NCBI GenBank assembly: GCA_002500745.1
Contig: DLST01000016.1
Coordinates: 272,362 to 334,191, forward strand
Direction of reading: 5' to 3'
Source: Sphingobacterium sp. UBA7855
Lineage (GTDB): Bacteria > Bacteroidota > Bacteroidia > Sphingobacteriales > Sphingobacteriaceae
DNA length: 61,830 nt
Shown: positions 17,891 to 28,018 of the stretch, piece by piece
Layout of the letters: every line of letters starts with the position of its first letter
Position numbering within the stretch: the stretch's first letter is position 1
Program-made: the position numbers and the translations under genes
Notes under the pieces: model-generated
What the model was told of the DNA's origin: nothing
Database searches by the model: none
Seen by the model: only the letters and a program-made list of their open reading frames with translations

Positions 17891-20296
17891 TTATTCATCT
17901 CGTAATTTTTCAACGGGATTAAACCGAGTTGATCGAAATACAATAATGCCCACCAATAAACTCAGCAAACCAATCAAAGTCCCCAATGGTAACAAGTAGG
18001 TAAACGCATTGATTTCTATTCTGATAATGTAATTTTGCAGCCAGTATTGCATCAATAGATAACTCAGTGGAACTGTCGTTAATGCCGCAAATAGGAAGAT
18101 TCCGTAGTACTCTTTCGAAAAGAGCAACATCAAATGTGCTAGGGAAGCCCCAAGTACTTTACGAATGCCGACTTCTTTATTGCGCAGATGGATGGAAAGC
18201 GATATTAATCCGGTAAGTCCCAATACAACAATCAGCAGCGAAACAACCGTAGCAATCTGGGAAGCGCGATGCAACTGCAGCTCAGTTTCATATAAATTTT
18301 TGATACGTTCATCCATAAATTGATATTCGAATGGAGCATCGGGCAACAACGTTTTCCACTTTTTTTCGAGTTGTTGTACTGCATTGGAAAGGGAGCCTTG
18401 CTGTAAACGGATGCTAAAGTATCGATATTGTAAGCTTTCCTGTACATCTGTCCAGACGATAGGAGGAGAGGCCTGATGAAGTGAATTGGCAACAAAATTG
18501 TCTGCAACGCCCACAATAGTCATTTTGTAACTGGGATCAGCCAGAGCAATTTGCTGACCAATAGCTTGCTCGGCATTTTTAAAACCAAAATCATTCATGG
18601 CCTTTTTATTGATAACAACTGGATTGTTATTCGCATTGGCAACATAGTTTTTAGGGAGAAAAGTTCCAGCAACTAGTGGTATCTCATACGTTTCCAAAAA
18701 ATGACTATCACTTGTAATCCGTTGTACCTGGATTTCTCTGTCATCTGTCGTCCCGAAGGCAGGCTGCATATTGGACCCAAGCAATCCGGGAGTTTCATAA
18801 GATAAGCTTATTGATTTTACTTCTGGCTGTTGGCTGAGTTCCTGTTGTACGGTCTCCATTTTGCGAACACCATTTACGGACCAATCTCTAGGTACCTGAA
18901 CGGTTAATAAGTAGTCTTTGTTGTAGCCTAGATTGCTATGGAGAAATAGATCCACTTGTTTGGAAATAATTAAGGTGCAGACAAGCAGGAGCAAGGCTAC
19001 CCCAAATTGAAAAAACAAAAGAATTTTTCGGACCAGCTGTTTGCCCCCCAGCGTCGAAAACTGGCTTTTGACTGCCGGAAGTATTGCGACATTGGAAAGT
19101 TTAATGGCAGGATAGAGCCCCGCTGATAGACCAATGAACAACGTCATTATAACCAGTAGACCAAAAAAGTAAATCGGTAATTCCACCAACGAGGGTAGCT
19201 TGCGCATCAAGACATGTTCGAAGATTGGACTTGTGATGAAATAAATTGGAAGACTGATCAATGCTGCTATGGCCACAATCAGAATATATTCGGTCATCAG
19301 CTGTCTAATAAGCTGCATGCGAGATGATCCCATCATCTTTCGAACACCGATTTCCTTTAATCGCGTAATGTGCTGAGCAATACTAAAATTGACGAAATTG
19401 ATGATGGCCATGATCAAGATGAAGATGGCAGTCCAAACCAGCGTCTGTATCATTTTACGGACGGCCCCTTGGTTGTCATCCAAATAATAAGTTTTCAATG
19501 GTTTTAGATCAGGGCTATATTCACTGGAAAATTCCTTATCGGTATTTTTTCTTACCAACGTTTCAATGGCGGCATCTACACGATTCAAGCTTACACCTGG
19601 TTTCAATTCGATGTAACCGGCAATATAAGGGTTATTCCAATTGTCTATCGATCGGCCAAAGAATTGCTCATTGATGATCGGTAAAAATATGTCGGCATGC
19701 ATATTCTTTGTGAGATCCATAATGGCATTTTGAACATCGGATTTGATGATTGCTGTAATTTCAAAATCCTGCTTTTCACCCTTGAAATTTTTTATCTGTA
19801 GCGATTTGCCGAGTACATCCACATGCCCGAAATATTTTATGGCTGCTTTGTCACTTATAACAACTGAAAAGGGATTATTTAAAGCCGTATTGGCATTGCC
19901 CGCCAGAATATGAAATCCGAACATCGTCAATAGACTGGGATCTCCAAGAGACATGCCTTCTTCATGTACTGTCGCACCGTTTGCTACGATACCGGTCAAT
20001 CCATCAATCCGATAATAATTAGAGACCAGATTGGGATACTCCTCATATAAAGCTTTTGGGAGTGCCCCTAATGTAGTTAAGTTAATACCAAATCCTTCTT
20101 TCTTATACTTGCTTTGCAACAAAAATTGCCGATCAATATTTTTGATATTGCTATTCACTTGATGTACATCCCATACATAGGCGCTCACAAGTAGTAGAAA
20201 AGTAATACCGCAGGTCAATCCAATTAAATTGATCAGATTTTGCACTTTTTTCTTTCCGATATTTCGCCAAGCAATCTTGAAGTTTGTAAAGTTCAT
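17891..20296 (-). CDS. MacB/FtsX-type ABC permease, array member 2
   Basis: An 801-aa permease of the same two-half plan. The frame is open to 20404, but the ATG at 20294-20296 (MNFTNFKIAWRNIGKKK) matches the family N-terminus and leaves room for the promoter at 20368-20383, so it was chosen. Coupling motifs are LKEIGVRKMMGSS and NKEVGIRKVLGAS; the tail is NPVEKLRDE. The first membrane block reads NFVNFSIAQHITR, more divergent than the usual NFxNLSTAR. It is the first gene of the two-permease operon ending at 15467. Confidence 0.88.
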   Translation of the reverse strand: MNFTNFKIAWRNIGKKKVQNLINLIGLTCGITFLLLVSAYVWDVHQVNSNIKNIDRQFLLQSKYKKEGFGINLTTLGALPKALYEEYPNLVSNYYRIDGLTGIVANGATVHEEGMSLGDPSLLTMFGFHILAGNANTALNNPFSVVISDKAAIKYFGHVDVLGKSLQIKNFKGEKQDFEITAIIKSDVQNAIMDLTKNMHADIFLPIINEQFFGRSIDNWNNPYIAGYIELKPGVSLNRVDAAIETLVRKNTDKEFSSEYSPDLKPLKTYYLDDNQGAVRKMIQTLVWTAIFILIMAIINFVNFSIAQHITRLKEIGVRKMMGSSRMQLIRQLMTEYILIVAIAALISLPIYFITSPIFEHVLMRKLPSLVELPIYFFGLLVIMTLFIGLSAGLYPAIKLSNVAILPAVKSQFSTLGGKQLVRKILLFFQFGVALLLLVCTLIISKQVDLFLHSNLGYNKDYLLTVQVPRDWSVNGVRKMETVQQELSQQPEVKSISLSYETPGLLGSNMQPAFGTTDDREIQVQRITSDSHFLETYEIPLVAGTFLPKNYVANANNNPVVINKKAMNDFGFKNAEQAIGQQIALADPSYKMTIVGVADNFVANSLHQASPPIVWTDVQESLQYRYFSIRLQQGSLSNAVQQLEKKWKTLLPDAPFEYQFMDERIKNLYETELQLHRASQIATVVSLLIVVLGLTGLISLSIHLRNKEVGIRKVLGASLAHLMLLFSKEYYGIFLFAALTTVPLSYLLMQYWLQNYIIRIEINAFTYLLPLGTLIGLLSLLVGIIVFRSTRFNPVEKLRDE

Positions 20297-20367
20297 TGTC
20301 TTAAAATATGAATTTATTTTGTTCGTGGAGCTGCTGATACCTTGTGCTCTACTTGAAAAATTAAGAA

Positions 20368-20383
20368 TACAAATGTTTAGCCA
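20368..20383 (-). promoter_or_regulatory. Sigma-54-type promoter of permease operon 17891/15467
   Basis: The minus strand reads TGGCTAAACATTTGTA, preceded by T, giving TTGGC at -24 and TTTGT at -12. GG and GT are separated by 10 bp, but the last -12 base is T instead of C. It lies 72 bp before the ATG at 20296 and 63 bp from the palindrome at 20437. Confidence 0.6.
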
Positions 20384-20436
20384 AGTAATTATCCTGTTGA
20401 TCATTAACGGATTGCATTTTTGATTCTTTTACTCGC

Positions 20437-20474
20437 TGTTCGATATCGGACAGTGAGTTGTTCATAGTGGATCA
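20437..20474. promoter_or_regulatory. Paired activator palindromes (putative UAS), second site degenerate
   Basis: TGTTCGATATCGGACA (20437-20452) has one mismatch between its arms. A weaker copy, TGTTCATAGTGGATCA, starts 22 bp further on (20459-20474). They are placed in the 190-bp gap between array members 2 and 3. Confidence 0.6.
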
Positions 20475-20486
20475 ATTAAATTATCT

Positions 20487-22880
20487 TTATTCATCACGCA
20501 AACTATCAACGGGATTTACTAAAGCGGCCTTAATCGTTTGATAACTTATAGTAGCCATACTGATTAAAATGGCCATCAATCCAGCAATGGCAAAGTAATA
20601 CCAATGGATCGCTATTCGATAGCTATAATCTTGCAACCACTTGTCCATTGCCCACCACGCGATAGGCGTCGCTATAAAAATAGCGATAACGACAAGCTTG
20701 ATGAAATCAATTGAAAGTAAAGAAGTTACTTGGGTGACACTTGCACCAAGAACTTTGCGAACAGCAATTTCTTTCATGCGCGTTTCCGCCATGTACGCGA
20801 TCAGTGCCAGTAATCCCAAACAGGAAATAAAGATCGTCAATCCTGCAAAAACCAGCGCTAATGTACCTATAGCCTTTGTTTCCTTAAACTTTTGTTCATA
20901 GGTTTTGTCAATGAACTGATATTCAAATGGGTAATCTGGGTTGAATTTTTTAAAGATAGTTTCAATTGTTTTTAAGTTGTCTGCGATGTTATTGTTTGTA
21001 TTTAAACGATAATGAATCGTTGTAAACCAAGCCCTTGGGCCCAAAATAACCATAGGTTTTTTATCCCCAAAAGGCGATCCCATAATAAAATCTTTGACAA
21101 CGCCAACGACTTTCCATTTGGTGCCATCGCCATCCACAATGCTATTTACAGGGTTTGTAAGATGAAGACTTTTAACGGCAGACTCATTTAAAATTAATGC
21201 AGTACTGTCTGTTGCAAATTTATATATGTCGATATCACGCCCTTGAATCAAAGTGAGACCAAGATTTTTTACCGCATTAGCGTCCGTACTAAAGCGGTTG
21301 TAAGAAATTCTTTTGTCCTCTTCGGTCGGTGTACCGGACGTAAATCCCCAACCATTGCTATAAAAGTCTGTTACTGGCGACATGTTCTTCGATACAGAGA
21401 CAACAGCATTGCTGGCCAAAAGCTCGTCCCGGAGGATTTTATAATTCTTTTCCAAGTCACCTTTAATACTGCTGTAGAGCAAACCATTTTCATTATAGCC
21501 GCGGTCGCGCTGTTTAGTATACTGGATCTGTTTTGCCACAATGACTGTAGCGATAATCAATATAATAGCGAGGCTGAACTGTATAACAACGAGTATTGAA
21601 CGAATGTTAAACCCTTTACTCTTCGAAACAAATTTTCCTTTCAAAGTTTTGATCGGTTGAAATGAGGAAAGGAAAAAGGCTGGATAAGTACCTGCTAATA
21701 TCCCTGTAAACAGTGCAAATGCGAGTAGAAAAAGCCAGGTCTGTAGGCTCAATAAGGAAAGACTAAGATTTTTACCAACAAGATCATTGAAAAAGGGCAG
21801 CACTATAAAGACGAGTAAAGTTGCGAGAACCATCGCAATTAAACTAATCAGCATGCTCTCAACGAGAAATTGAGCCATTAGGCTTGCCTTACTTGCACCA
21901 ATTACCTTACGGACACCAACCTCTTTTGCGCGACGCTCAGAACGTGCTGTGCTTAGGTTCATAAAATTGATGCTGGCTACTAATAAAATAAAAACACCGA
22001 TCCACGCAAAAAGCTTGACAATATCAATCCGTCCCGAAGTATAATTTCCACCTTTACCATTGTTATACAGAAAAGAATCGGGATAAGGAAAAGCAAAAAT
22101 CTCCCCTGTGTTTTTCGCTGATAAGCGACCCTCTGCCTTATTGCTGGCATTGATATGATCCCTTAAATAGGTCTTGATCTTACTATTAAATGCTGTTAAA
22201 GAAGCACCATCTTTTAATAAGACATAAGTACTTATTGAATTATTGCTCCAGTTGTCATCCACATAACCAATTATTTTTGCATATTCAAAAGGAAGAAGTA
22301 TGTCAAATCTGAAACTTGAATTACTCGGGATATCTTTGAGAACAGCTTGTACATCAACTTGATTGACCGAATCTATTCTAACCGATTTGCCTATTGGATC
22401 CTCATCGCCGAACAGCGACTTTGCATAGCTTTCAGTAAGAACAACACCTTTTGGGTGATCAAATTTAACATTCTGTTCGCCTTTCATAAAAGGAAAGGAG
22501 AACATCTTGAAAAATCCGGGATCGACAAAAACTGTGTTTGCAATAAGCTTCTTTTCTTTAAATGTCGTTAAAAATTCGTGTCCCTCATTGTATCGTGTAA
22601 ACGCTTCGATATCTGGGAAATCAGCGGCCAATGAGGGCCCTAATATTTTAGGTGTATATGCCCAGGCCGATTTATCGCCCTTAAATTCATCACGATTACT
22701 CAAGACATGGAGGCGATTCCCCTTTTCATGAAAGCGGTCCATCGTCAACATGTTCTGTAACCAAAGCACTATAAGCAATGCTCCGGCCATACCTATTGCC
22801 AACCCGATGATGTTAGTCATAGAAAACGATTTATTCTTCATTAGGTTGCGCCATGCTATTTTGATGTAGTTGCTTATCAT
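20487..22880 (-). CDS. MacB/FtsX-type ABC permease, array member 3
   Basis: A 797-aa duplicated permease. The start motif is SNYIKIAWRNLMKNKSF, followed by TM1. Coupling motifs are RAKEVGVRKVIGAS (first half) and MKEIAVRKVLGAS (second half); the tail is NPVDSLRDE. The second periplasmic domain contains VVKDFIMGSPFGDKKP, a block that recurs in related form in members 4, 6 and 11, so these four look like one subfamily. It is the last gene of the three-permease operon that starts at 27803, 74 bp after member 4. Confidence 0.88.
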   Translation of the reverse strand: MISNYIKIAWRNLMKNKSFSMTNIIGLAIGMAGALLIVLWLQNMLTMDRFHEKGNRLHVLSNRDEFKGDKSAWAYTPKILGPSLAADFPDIEAFTRYNEGHEFLTTFKEKKLIANTVFVDPGFFKMFSFPFMKGEQNVKFDHPKGVVLTESYAKSLFGDEDPIGKSVRIDSVNQVDVQAVLKDIPSNSSFRFDILLPFEYAKIIGYVDDNWSNNSISTYVLLKDGASLTAFNSKIKTYLRDHINASNKAEGRLSAKNTGEIFAFPYPDSFLYNNGKGGNYTSGRIDIVKLFAWIGVFILLVASINFMNLSTARSERRAKEVGVRKVIGASKASLMAQFLVESMLISLIAMVLATLLVFIVLPFFNDLVGKNLSLSLLSLQTWLFLLAFALFTGILAGTYPAFFLSSFQPIKTLKGKFVSKSKGFNIRSILVVIQFSLAIILIIATVIVAKQIQYTKQRDRGYNENGLLYSSIKGDLEKNYKILRDELLASNAVVSVSKNMSPVTDFYSNGWGFTSGTPTEEDKRISYNRFSTDANAVKNLGLTLIQGRDIDIYKFATDSTALILNESAVKSLHLTNPVNSIVDGDGTKWKVVGVVKDFIMGSPFGDKKPMVILGPRAWFTTIHYRLNTNNNIADNLKTIETIFKKFNPDYPFEYQFIDKTYEQKFKETKAIGTLALVFAGLTIFISCLGLLALIAYMAETRMKEIAVRKVLGASVTQVTSLLSIDFIKLVVIAIFIATPIAWWAMDKWLQDYSYRIAIHWYYFAIAGLMAILISMATISYQTIKAALVNPVDSLRDE

Positions 22881-22954
22881 AATTATAGTTTCCCTCTATT
22901 TGTTTTTAAAGTTGATTTAAAAGCCTAATTTTATCTATTAACTGTACTTAGCCG

Positions 22955-25315
22955 CTATTCATCTCTTAATGCCTTCACCGGATTACTGCTTGCAGCTCTA
23001 ATTGCTTGGCTGCTGACAGTAATGAGAGCGATCAGTATGGCGGAGGCTCCAGCTAAACTAAATGTCCACCACTGTATTTCAATGCGATAGGAGAAATCCT
23101 GAAGCCATTTATTCATAGCCCACCACGCAATAGGAGATGCAATTAAAATGGCAATGACGACAAGTTTGACAAAATCTCTAGATAACATTGCTGTAATTCC
23201 TGAGACGGATGCACCAAGTACTTTGCGTATACCAATTTCTTTTGTTTTCAATTCGGCCATATACGATGCAAGTCCAAATAGACCTAAACAGGAAATGGAT
23301 ATGGCTAATAGCGAAAAGATAAATGCTAACTTAGCCGTCTGTTGTTGATCGCCGAATTTTGAAGCGAACTGTTGATCAACGAATTTGTATTCAAAAGGAT
23401 AAGCTGGATTGAATTTCTTAAGCGTCTTTTCAATTTGATTCAACTGATCGCTAAACGATGATGTAACATTGACCCGAATAACCATGTTAAATAGCCAATT
23501 TTTGTTCGCAGATATTAACAATGGAGAGACGGGATTATAGGGAGATCCGCTAATGTGATCATTGATAACACCAACAATCGTATATGTCTTATCGCCCCAT
23601 TTTAAGTAATTGCCAACCGGATTTTTGAGATTCATTTCTCTAATGGCAGCTTCATTGAGCAATATTGACGAGCTATCAGCTAGCATTCTACTATAATCGA
23701 TATCTCGGCCTGCTATAAGTTTTAATCCAAGCGTCTTCACAAAATCACTTTCTGTTTTTCCAAGATTGAAGACGATTTTATTGCCTTGTTCAGGAGTAGC
23801 ACCCTCCCATAGAAAACCTCCGCTCGTATTCGATGCATTTTGTGTGATAGACCAACCGGTGCGTGTCACCGACTGCGCTATGTTGGCGCTGATCAGCTCC
23901 GATTTAATTGCTTCGTAATTTTTTTCCATATTACCTTCCATTGGTATTTCGATCAGCTGTGAACTGTTGTAACCGATATCACGTTGCGCAGCATAATTGA
24001 TTTGCTGTCGTACAATCATAGTCGCTATAATCAGTATGATCGCAATACCAAATTGGAAAATGACCAGTAGTTCTCTAAAATTCAACACAAACTTTTTGGA
24101 GTGGCTTATCGGTTTCAGTGTTTTAACGGGCTTAAATGCAGATAGGACAAAGGCAGGGTATAATCCGGCCAATGTGCCTGTAAAAAATGTGAATCCGGCT
24201 AACGATATCCAGATGATTGGATCTGTTAAGGAAAATGATAAAGGCCTGTCTAATATTTTATTAAATAAGGGCAATATACCGATGGCCATACCAATAGCGA
24301 TTAGTCCAGAAATAAGTGCTAATAAGACCGATTCAGTAAGGAATTGGGCAATCAGGTTGAAACGTTGGGCGCCCACCACTTTGCGAACCGCAACCTCTTT
24401 TGCTCTTTTCTGACTTCTTGCCGTACTGAGATTGATAAAATTGATGCAGGCGATCAGCAAAATTAGTAGGCCAATACCACCAATCAGTTTGACTTGGTCT
24501 ATCTTTCCCCCCACAGGTATTCCCTGTTCGAATTTCGAGTAAAGATGCATTTTTGACAAAGGATATAGGAAAAGCGATCCTTTTGAGATATTGTTCGTTT
24601 TTTTTGTGATAAAACCGATCAGTTTTTCATTGAAAGCTTCTATATCAACACCCTTTTTCAGCTGCACAAAGGTGTAAAATGAATTGGAAGTCCAATTCGG
24701 AGAGTAATTCTCCGGTTGAGCCAAGGGGATTAAATAGGTAAAATCAAAATTTGTATTGCTCGGCAAATCCGCGATTACAGCAGTTACTTTATAAGGCTCT
24801 TTATCGTCGAGCATAACTATTTTATCCAAGGGGTCGACATCGCCAAAGATATTTCTTGCCAGGCTCTCCGTGAGAACAATACTTTTATTGTCTCCTAACG
24901 CGTTGTTGTTATTTTCCCTAAGGATTTTGAAATCAAACATTTGTATAAAGGCGGGGTCAACTTCGTTTCCTTTAGATTTTATTTTTTTCTCATCGAAAGA
25001 CAATAATCTATTGGAGCTCCAATAAATTCGTGCAGCGTGTTCTACCTCTGGATATTCAGCTTCCAGTGCTGGTGATGCGAGGCCCGACGTAACTTGTTGA
25101 AGTTTAATTTTTCCCTCGTCTTCATATTTGTTCCAAAGTTTATAAAGACTGGTATTATTGCTATAAAAATTGTCAAATTGAAATTGATTTTGTATCCATA
25201 TTCCGATAATCAATACGGCAGTCATGCCGATGGACAACCCAATGATATTGATTGCGGAATAACCTTTATTCTTCCAAAGGTTACGCCAAGCTATTTTGAT
25301 ATAATTCTTAAGCAT
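22955..25315 (-). CDS. MacB/FtsX-type ABC permease, array member 4
   Basis: A 786-aa duplicated permease, the shortest intact member. Coupling motifs are RAKEVAVRKVVGAQ and KEIGIRKVLGAS; the tail is NPVKALRDE. The second periplasmic domain has GVINDHISGSPYNPVSP, like members 3, 6 and 11. The ATG at 25315 gives the family start MLKNYIKIAWRNLWKNKG. The gap to member 5 is 97 bp with no palindrome or sigma-54-like element, so it should be read from the promoter at 27902. Substrate unknown; MacB relatives move peptides, lipoproteins or antibiotics across the envelope. Confidence 0.88.
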   Translation of the reverse strand: MLKNYIKIAWRNLWKNKGYSAINIIGLSIGMTAVLIIGIWIQNQFQFDNFYSNNTSLYKLWNKYEDEGKIKLQQVTSGLASPALEAEYPEVEHAARIYWSSNRLLSFDEKKIKSKGNEVDPAFIQMFDFKILRENNNNALGDNKSIVLTESLARNIFGDVDPLDKIVMLDDKEPYKVTAVIADLPSNTNFDFTYLIPLAQPENYSPNWTSNSFYTFVQLKKGVDIEAFNEKLIGFITKKTNNISKGSLFLYPLSKMHLYSKFEQGIPVGGKIDQVKLIGGIGLLILLIACINFINLSTARSQKRAKEVAVRKVVGAQRFNLIAQFLTESVLLALISGLIAIGMAIGILPLFNKILDRPLSFSLTDPIIWISLAGFTFFTGTLAGLYPAFVLSAFKPVKTLKPISHSKKFVLNFRELLVIFQFGIAIILIIATMIVRQQINYAAQRDIGYNSSQLIEIPMEGNMEKNYEAIKSELISANIAQSVTRTGWSITQNASNTSGGFLWEGATPEQGNKIVFNLGKTESDFVKTLGLKLIAGRDIDYSRMLADSSSILLNEAAIREMNLKNPVGNYLKWGDKTYTIVGVINDHISGSPYNPVSPLLISANKNWLFNMVIRVNVTSSFSDQLNQIEKTLKKFNPAYPFEYKFVDQQFASKFGDQQQTAKLAFIFSLLAISISCLGLFGLASYMAELKTKEIGIRKVLGASVSGITAMLSRDFVKLVVIAILIASPIAWWAMNKWLQDFSYRIEIQWWTFSLAGASAILIALITVSSQAIRAASSNPVKALRDE

Positions 25316-25412
25316 TTTTTGTTTCGATTATCGATAAATAGCAAGAGAGAAATTTACAGAGTCTCTCGGGTGTTATCTATCGGATGTATTAGTTAATTAG
25401 TCACGTTAATAA

Positions 25413-27803
25413 TTACTCGTCTCTTAAGCTATCAACTGGGTTCAGAATCGCAGCTTTTACAGTTTGAAAACTGATGGTTATAAATGATACAAACAATGCG
25501 CTGATTCCAGCCAATATAAATACCCACCAATCCAACGTAATATGATAGGCAAAATTCTCAATCCAGCGATGCATAGCATACCATCCCAATGGTACACTAA
25601 CTAGCAGGGCAGAGCAGACTAAAACCATGAAGTCGAGGCTTAATATCTGGACAATTTTGATTGTTGAAGCACCTAATACTTTACGTATTCCTATTTCCTT
25701 AAAACGTTGTTGCACGGCGTAGGCCGATAATGCAAATAGTCCCATACAGGCAATAGCAATGGTAATGATGGAAAATAACTGCATTACTCGTGTTGTTTGC
25801 TGATCTTTGAGATATAACTTATTATAATCATCATTGAGAAAGTGATACTCAAAACTGTTTTTTGAATCAATATCTTTTATAACAGCTTTTATCTGCGCAA
25901 GAGCATCTTTCACCGGCGATGTCGGATTGAGTCGAATAAAAATATTGCCGAAATAATCATATTCTGGAAAGAGTACGATCGGCTTAACCTCACTATGTAG
26001 CGAAGCAAAGTTAAAACTTGCGACCACCTGCTTAATCATTCCTTTACGCCCGTTTAGGTTGATTTTCTTTCCAATTGCTTGTTGGGGTGTAAACCCCATA
26101 GCGGATGCCGCTAGCGTATTTACAACGAAACCATATTCGGGTGAGACTGTATCCTGTGCACGTAAGATATCCGTATCTGATAGCGGTTCACCGGCTACAG
26201 ACTGAATGTGAAAAACAGAAACAAAATCTTTTTCAATCGGAATTGCCGTGACATCCATATCAAAATCATTGGGTTGGCCTTCTACTTCACTGACGCTGTA
26301 GCCACCTTGGATATTGACAGGATTGTCATACGAAGCGGTAACGCCCTGGACACTATTGAGCTGCATTAACTTTTCTTTTAATAGCTGCCTTTCTTTATTT
26401 TGCCATCCTCGGCCATCAATGACCAACATATCAGAGCGATCCAATCCGGTGTTTTTAGACTGGATAAAATCCATCTGCCTACCGGCGAATAAGGTGCAGA
26501 TAATAAAAAATATAGAGATACTGAATTGAAAAGTAACGAGTACTCTACTCAGAGATATACCATTTTGTTTTTCAGTCAATTTTCGTTTAAAAATCGAAAT
26601 AGGTTTTGAGCTTGCTATGGAATAGGCTGGCCAGCCGCCCGAAAGCAGAGTTATAAACACTATAAATGTAGCCAAAACTGCATAAAAGCGGGGATCGGCC
26701 CATATCGTCAATTTTATCTCAGCGCCCATAAACGAACTAAATACCGGTAATAAGAGTACAGTTGTCAAAAGACTAAAGCCAACAGCTAGAAAGACCATGA
26801 TACTACATTCAAAGAAGAATTGAAAGAATATCGTTTTCTTTGCAGCACCTAGTACTTTCTTGACACCGATTTCCTTTTTACGTTCAAGCGCATGTGCTAA
26901 TACCAAATTTGTAAAATTGATACAGGTTAAAATAATAAGCGCAGCACCTAATGCCATTAAAATATAGATATAAGTGATGTTTCCTGTACCTGCTGCTTTG
27001 GAGTGGAGATGGATATCGGTCAGCTTTTCCAGGATAAATCGAAATTGATAGCCTTGTTTTGTCGCTTCGGCGAATTTTGATTTAGTCATTTGATCCAATT
27101 TCTGTTGGATCAAGCTGAACTGATCTTTATTTTTTAAGAGCGCTATGGTTACATCATTTGCAGAAGACCATGCTATTTCTTTGTAGCGTTCTAATCCCTT
27201 ATTGGAAAGGAGTGCGGAGAAGTTCAGCTGTGTATTCGTGGGCAAGTCTGCGATAATGCCTGTGATTTTCCAGTTGACTTTGTCAATGGATAGTGTCTGA
27301 CCGATGGCCGACTGCTTGGGAAAATATTTCTCTGCGAGTTTTTTTGTCAAGACAATCTGATTTGGTTCTGCCAAGGCTGATTGTGAATCACCTTCGAGAA
27401 AGGTATAACCTAACGTTTTAAAAACATTCTGGTCAGCATACAGCAGGCCTTTTTCAGTTATTAGTGCTTCTTTGGATTCTATTTTGCCGCCTTTGGAATA
27501 GCTGTAGAATCTGGTTGCTTGTTCTACATCCGGAAATTCAGCCTGCAATGTAGGCGCTAAGCCTGTTGGTGTTACGGCAGAGTTTACTTCTTCGGTGCTA
27601 TTGGGTGATTTATAGGTGAGGCTAATATAAGCTAGGCGGTCAGCGTGGGGAAAGAAACGTTCATAGCTCGATTCATGGTATATATATGCCGCCAATAATA
27701 GAAAACATGTTATTCCTATACTAAGTCCAAACATATTTAGAAGAGAAAATCCTTTGTTTTTTCTAATATTTCGCGAAGCGATTTTAAAATAATTCTTTAC
27801 CAT
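25413..27803 (-). CDS. MacB/FtsX-type ABC permease, array member 5
   Basis: A 796-aa duplicated permease and the first gene of the second operon. Coupling motifs are ERKKEIGVKKVLGAA, where the usual Arg of VRK is Lys, and KEIGIRKVLGAS; the tail is NPVDSLRDE. The first membrane block is NFTNLVLAHALER, close in style to member 1 (NLSFAHALKR), suggesting that the two are nearest relatives. The 215-bp gap upstream holds a sigma-54-like element and two clear palindromes. The start MVKNYFKIASRNIRKNKGF fits the family. Confidence 0.88.
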   Translation of the reverse strand: MVKNYFKIASRNIRKNKGFSLLNMFGLSIGITCFLLLAAYIYHESSYERFFPHADRLAYISLTYKSPNSTEEVNSAVTPTGLAPTLQAEFPDVEQATRFYSYSKGGKIESKEALITEKGLLYADQNVFKTLGYTFLEGDSQSALAEPNQIVLTKKLAEKYFPKQSAIGQTLSIDKVNWKITGIIADLPTNTQLNFSALLSNKGLERYKEIAWSSANDVTIALLKNKDQFSLIQQKLDQMTKSKFAEATKQGYQFRFILEKLTDIHLHSKAAGTGNITYIYILMALGAALIILTCINFTNLVLAHALERKKEIGVKKVLGAAKKTIFFQFFFECSIMVFLAVGFSLLTTVLLLPVFSSFMGAEIKLTIWADPRFYAVLATFIVFITLLSGGWPAYSIASSKPISIFKRKLTEKQNGISLSRVLVTFQFSISIFFIICTLFAGRQMDFIQSKNTGLDRSDMLVIDGRGWQNKERQLLKEKLMQLNSVQGVTASYDNPVNIQGGYSVSEVEGQPNDFDMDVTAIPIEKDFVSVFHIQSVAGEPLSDTDILRAQDTVSPEYGFVVNTLAASAMGFTPQQAIGKKINLNGRKGMIKQVVASFNFASLHSEVKPIVLFPEYDYFGNIFIRLNPTSPVKDALAQIKAVIKDIDSKNSFEYHFLNDDYNKLYLKDQQTTRVMQLFSIITIAIACMGLFALSAYAVQQRFKEIGIRKVLGASTIKIVQILSLDFMVLVCSALLVSVPLGWYAMHRWIENFAYHITLDWWVFILAGISALFVSFITISFQTVKAAILNPVDSLRDE

Positions 27804-27901
27804 GGTTATGCGTATTTAGACTGTTAATTAGGCTATATTCTTGTCACATAGTTCGCTTTAGTAGAAGGCTGTGTTATTAGACAAATAGCAAAGTCAGTTA
27901 A

Positions 27902-27917
27902 TTCAATTCGTCTGCCA
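27902..27917 (-). promoter_or_regulatory. Sigma-54-type promoter of permease operon 27803-20487
   Basis: The minus strand reads TGGCAGACGAATTGAA: TGGCA at -24 and TTGA at -12, with GG and GA separated by 10 bp. It is about 100 bp before the ATG of member 5 and 65 bp from the palindrome at 27973. The last -12 base is A rather than C. Confidence 0.6.
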
Positions 27918-27972
27918 TAAATATAATGTATTGATTTTTAGGTTTTTGATGTGTTTTTGTGGTGGTTTTAAA

Positions 27973-28010
27973 TGTTCGGAAACGGACAGTACAGTGTCCG
28001 TCCCCGAACA
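27973..28010. promoter_or_regulatory. Paired activator palindromes (putative UAS), best-preserved pair
   Basis: TGTTCGGAAACGGACA (27973-27988) and TGTCCGTCCCCGAACA (27995-28010) start 22 bp apart and are themselves near-inverted copies, so the whole 38 bp forms a larger imperfect palindrome. It sits just past the stop of array member 6. Confidence 0.72.
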
Positions 28011-28018
28011 AATTAATA